A stretch of 34,249 nucleotides of DNA from Alphaproteobacteria bacterium. Lineage in GTDB: Bacteria; Pseudomonadota; Alphaproteobacteria; UBA828. A program made the translations under genes and the position numbers. Location of the stretch: contig JAJEEP010000121.1 of assembly GCA_022820945.1 (NCBI GenBank), positions 1 to 34,249 on the forward strand. The letters run 5' to 3'. Each line of letters begins with the position of its first letter. Within the stretch, counting starts at the first letter, position 1. The notes under the pieces are model-generated. The model ran no database searches. It saw only the letters and a program-made list of their open reading frames with translations, and was not told the origin of the DNA. This document shows, in pieces, positions 32,017 through 34,249 of this stretch.

Positions 32017-34113
32017 ATGCTCGACGCCCACCCGGCGCCGCCCGCGCCCGCTCGCCCGCCAGCCGTCCCCGTCTCCCCGATCTCCGAACCCGCCCCGCCG
32101 CAGCCCACTTCCGCGCCCGCCGCGCTGCTGGCCGCGGCCCGGACCCTGCTGCCCGTCCTGGAGGCAGGCCGGGCGCTGGATGCCCGCACGTTGCGCGAAG
32201 CCATGACCTCCGCCTTCGGCGCTTCCGACGCGGACGGCGCCTGGCTGTGGAAGGATTCCTACGAGGCCGCCGAGGCCGCGCTGGTGCTCTTCCTCCAGCG
32301 CTACGGCCGCGCCATGCGGCGCGAGGCGGGCGCCGGCCCCGGCGGCCCAGCCGCCATGCTCCGCATGCTGGAGACCCTGGCGGCGCTGGAACCCTCGCAG
32401 ACGCGGCGCTCCGAGGAGCAGCTCAAGTATCAGCAGTTCTCGACTCCGCTCCCTCTCGCCTACGCCGCTTTGCAAGCCGCGATGATCAGGCCCGGCGACG
32501 TGGTGCTCGAGCCTTCGGCCGGCACCGGGATGCTGGCGGTGATGGCGCAGCTTGCGCTCGGCGACGGGGCCGCCGGCGCGCTGCACCTTAACGAGATCGC
32601 CGCCGTTCGCGCCGGCCTCCTCGCGGGACTGTTTCCGGGCAGCACCGTCACCCGCCACAACGCGGAGTCGATCAGGGACCGGCTGCCGGAGCTCAGGCCC
32701 ACCGTGGTGCTGATGAACCCGCCCTTCTCGGTGAGCCCCGGGGTCGAGCGCATCCGCCATCACGTGGATCTGCATCACCTCCGCTCGGCTTTCTCGATGC
32801 TGCCACCGGGCGGGCGACTGGTCGCCCTCTCATCTTCTCATTGCGTCCCCGGCGATGCCGCCTGGCAGGACGCCTTCGCCTCCCTCGACCCGCCTGCGCA
32901 CGCGGTGTTCACCGCGCCCATCGACGGCCGTGCCTATGCGCGGCGCGGCACCACCTTCGACACCCGCCTCACCGTGCTCGACAGGGGAGGCGAGAAGCCT
33001 GCGCGGGTCTATGCCGGCCGCCCCGTGCGCGACGCCGGCCACCTTCTTCAGGCGCTCACCGGCACCGTGCCGGCACGGCGTCCCATCGAGCCCGTGCCGG
33101 GCACGGACCTGTTCGGCCGGGCGCCCGCGCCCAAGCCCATCCGAGCGAAGCGCACCGGGACCGCCGCGCATCGGCCGGAGCCACACGACTGGGGCCCGGT
33201 CGCCGAGCTCGCCTACGAGGTCGTGCCTGCCGGCGGCGGTCCCGCCAAGGGCGCCCAACCCTCCGGCCCCTACGCACGGTGGCGGGCATCGAGCATCCAC
33301 GTGCCGGGAGCGGTCGAGCACCCGACGCCCCTGGTGCAGTCGGGCGCCATGGCGGCGGTGCCGCACCCCATGCCGTCCTACCGCCCGGTGCTGCCGCAGA
33401 AGGTGTTGGCCGAGGGGCTGCTGTCAGACGCCCAGCTCGAGAGCGCGATCCTCGCCGGCCAGGCGCACGAACGCCACCTCGCCGCCGAGTACCGCATCGG
33501 CGCCGGCTGGGAGACGGTGCGGCGCGTGGATGTCGAGGGCGATGACGGCAACGATGCCGCGCCGGAGCCGGACGACGATGGCAAGACCGTCGACCCCGAC
33601 GAGCCGCTGTCCGAACCGGTCCGCTTCCGGCGCGGCTGGATGCTGGGCGACGGCACCGGCTGCGGCAAGGGCCGGCAGGTCGCCGCCATCGTTCTCGACC
33701 AGTGGCTGAGGGGTCGGAAGCGGGCTCTCTGGCTCTCGCAGTCCGACAAGCTGCTGGAGGACGCGCGCCGCGACTGGTGCGCCATCGGCGGGCACGCCGA
33801 CGACGTCATCCCGCTCGGCAAGGTGCGCCAGGGGGCCGACATCCCCCATGCAGAGGGCATTCTGTTCGCCACCTATGCCACGCTGCGCTCGCCTGCCCGG
33901 CAGGGGAAGCCCTCCAGGCTCGACCAGCTCGTCACCTGGCTCGCCAACGGCGAGGACCACGAGCAGCGCCACGCCTATCAGGGCGTCATCGTCTTCGACG
34001 AGGCCCACGCCATGGCGAATGCGGCGGGGTCCAAGGGCTCGCGCGGCGAGGTCAGGCCCTCGCAGCAGGGACGCGCTGGGCTGCGGCTGCAGAACGCGCT
34101 GCCCGACGCCTGA
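32017..34113 (+). CDS. Strawberry-notch-like methylase/helicase, C-terminally truncated
   Basis: The protein (698 aa from the ATG at 32017, MLDAHPAP) has a Pro/Ala-rich start, a methyltransferase-like domain (LEPSAGTGML near residue 166; NPPF at 234-237) and the start of a helicase domain: Walker A-like GDGTGCGKG near 544 and DEAH near 661. Such proteins on mobile elements usually go on for several hundred more residues (the rest of the helicase); here the frame stops after NALPDA at 34113. Homologues normally read on with a phrase like VVYVSATGAT there. The following 136 bp does not resemble it in any frame, so the gene is probably broken at an insertion, rearrangement or assembly join. A longer start at 31897 is excluded because it lies in the repeat. 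The role is unknown; relatives are helicase- and methylase-like components of large plasmids. Confidence 0.8.
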   Translation: MLDAHPAPPAPARPPAVPVSPISEPAPPQPTSAPAALLAAARTLLPVLEAGRALDARTLREAMTSAFGASDADGAWLWKDSYEAAEAALVLFLQRYGRAMRREAGAGPGGPAAMLRMLETLAALEPSQTRRSEEQLKYQQFSTPLPLAYAALQAAMIRPGDVVLEPSAGTGMLAVMAQLALGDGAAGALHLNEIAAVRAGLLAGLFPGSTVTRHNAESIRDRLPELRPTVVLMNPPFSVSPGVERIRHHVDLHHLRSAFSMLPPGGRLVALSSSHCVPGDAAWQDAFASLDPPAHAVFTAPIDGRAYARRGTTFDTRLTVLDRGGEKPARVYAGRPVRDAGHLLQALTGTVPARRPIEPVPGTDLFGRAPAPKPIRAKRTGTAAHRPEPHDWGPVAELAYEVVPAGGGPAKGAQPSGPYARWRASSIHVPGAVEHPTPLVQSGAMAAVPHPMPSYRPVLPQKVLAEGLLSDAQLESAILAGQAHERHLAAEYRIGAGWETVRRVDVEGDDGNDAAPEPDDDGKTVDPDEPLSEPVRFRRGWMLGDGTGCGKGRQVAAIVLDQWLRGRKRALWLSQSDKLLEDARRDWCAIGGHADDVIPLGKVRQGADIPHAEGILFATYATLRSPARQGKPSRLDQLVTWLANGEDHEQRHAYQGVIVFDEAHAMANAAGSKGSRGEVRPSQQGRAGLRLQNALPDA

Positions 34114-34249
34114 GTGTGCTCGCGGTATTTGATGGCGGGGTGATCGGGTTGTTCGATGGGTTTCGGTTGTGACGGCGCGGGTGTCGGACGGTCGTCGGCG
34201 CGTCAAGCCGCTTCGCGGCTCCTCCGCTTCGCTCCGGCCCTCCGGGTGA
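34114..34249. other. Non-coding end of the window after the truncated gene
   Basis: No gene is recognised. The last 45 bp contain GCCGCTTCGCGGC and a GGAG/CTCC-rich stretch with short inverted repeats, a type of sequence common at ends of mobile elements. The join with the helicase gene lies at about 34110. Confidence 0.4.

Noticed and set aside
34111..34125. GTGTG just after the strawberry-notch frame as a group II intron 5' end
   Set aside because: The boundary does not fit the expected codons, and no intron domain V or reverse transcriptase lies in the window.
1..34249. CRISPR array, prophage structural genes or transposase
   Set aside because: No regularly spaced repeats, capsid or tail proteins, or transposase motifs were seen in any frame.

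Overview
The window looks like an accessory region of a high-GC alphaproteobacterium, most likely part of an integrative element, genomic island or large plasmid. Three things point that way. Most of the DNA is very GC-rich. A LexA box of the alphaproteobacterial form (GAAC-N7-GAAC) lies in front of a DNA-repair gene. The gene set (a large ParB-like protein, RadC, an SRAP protein, a strawberry-notch-like methylase/helicase, a MoxR/VWA triad, NADAR and many small conserved unknowns) is typical of large mobile elements. No integrase, transposase, relaxase or type IV secretion gene is visible, so the element type is inferred.

Region 1 (1-9,000, all minus strand, visibly less GC-rich than the rest) is a DNA phosphorothioation island. 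sspA (cysteine desulfurase), sspB (DUF4007), sspC (large ATPase) and sspD (PP-loop ATP pyrophosphatase) overlap one another by 4-16 bp. Downstream of sspD is an unusual 828-839 aa protein with an N-terminal Hsp90/MORC-like GHKL ATPase and a C-terminal histidine-kinase-like half. No SspE-type or DndFGH-type restriction gene is visible, so this protein is the best candidate for a new phosphorothioate-linked effector or regulator, although more genes may lie beyond the left edge.

Region 2 (9,000-13,900, minus strand, high GC) holds a stand-alone HU protein, a YecA/UPF0149 protein, a small SEC-C protein, and two paralogous proteins of unknown function. One of the paralogues is fused to an N-terminal HU domain.

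Region 3 (14,050-34,113, nearly all plus strand) is the mobile-element backbone. It contains NADAR; a frameshifted MoxR-like ATPase, a DUF3150-like protein and a DUF2201-type VWA protein; a zinc-ribbon gene followed by a paralogue broken by one amber codon, with a tRNA-like or tmRNA-like element between them; two DUF6197-like genes (one internally duplicated) coupled to a second PP-loop (PAPS-reductase-like) protein; a large ParB-like protein; a GHKL ATPase with two small followers; RadC; an SOS-type divergent promoter with an SRAP gene; several small unknowns separated by a dispersed ~110 bp repeat; and a strawberry-notch-like gene that stops abruptly just after its DEAH motif, 136 bp before the window end.

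Two rho-independent-type terminators (24,501 and 27,343) divide region 3 into transcription units. Several genes are broken or partial (MoxR frameshift, amber zinc-ribbon, a relic zinc-ribbon tail, the truncated strawberry-notch gene), so the backbone is either decaying or carries assembly errors that read-level data would settle.
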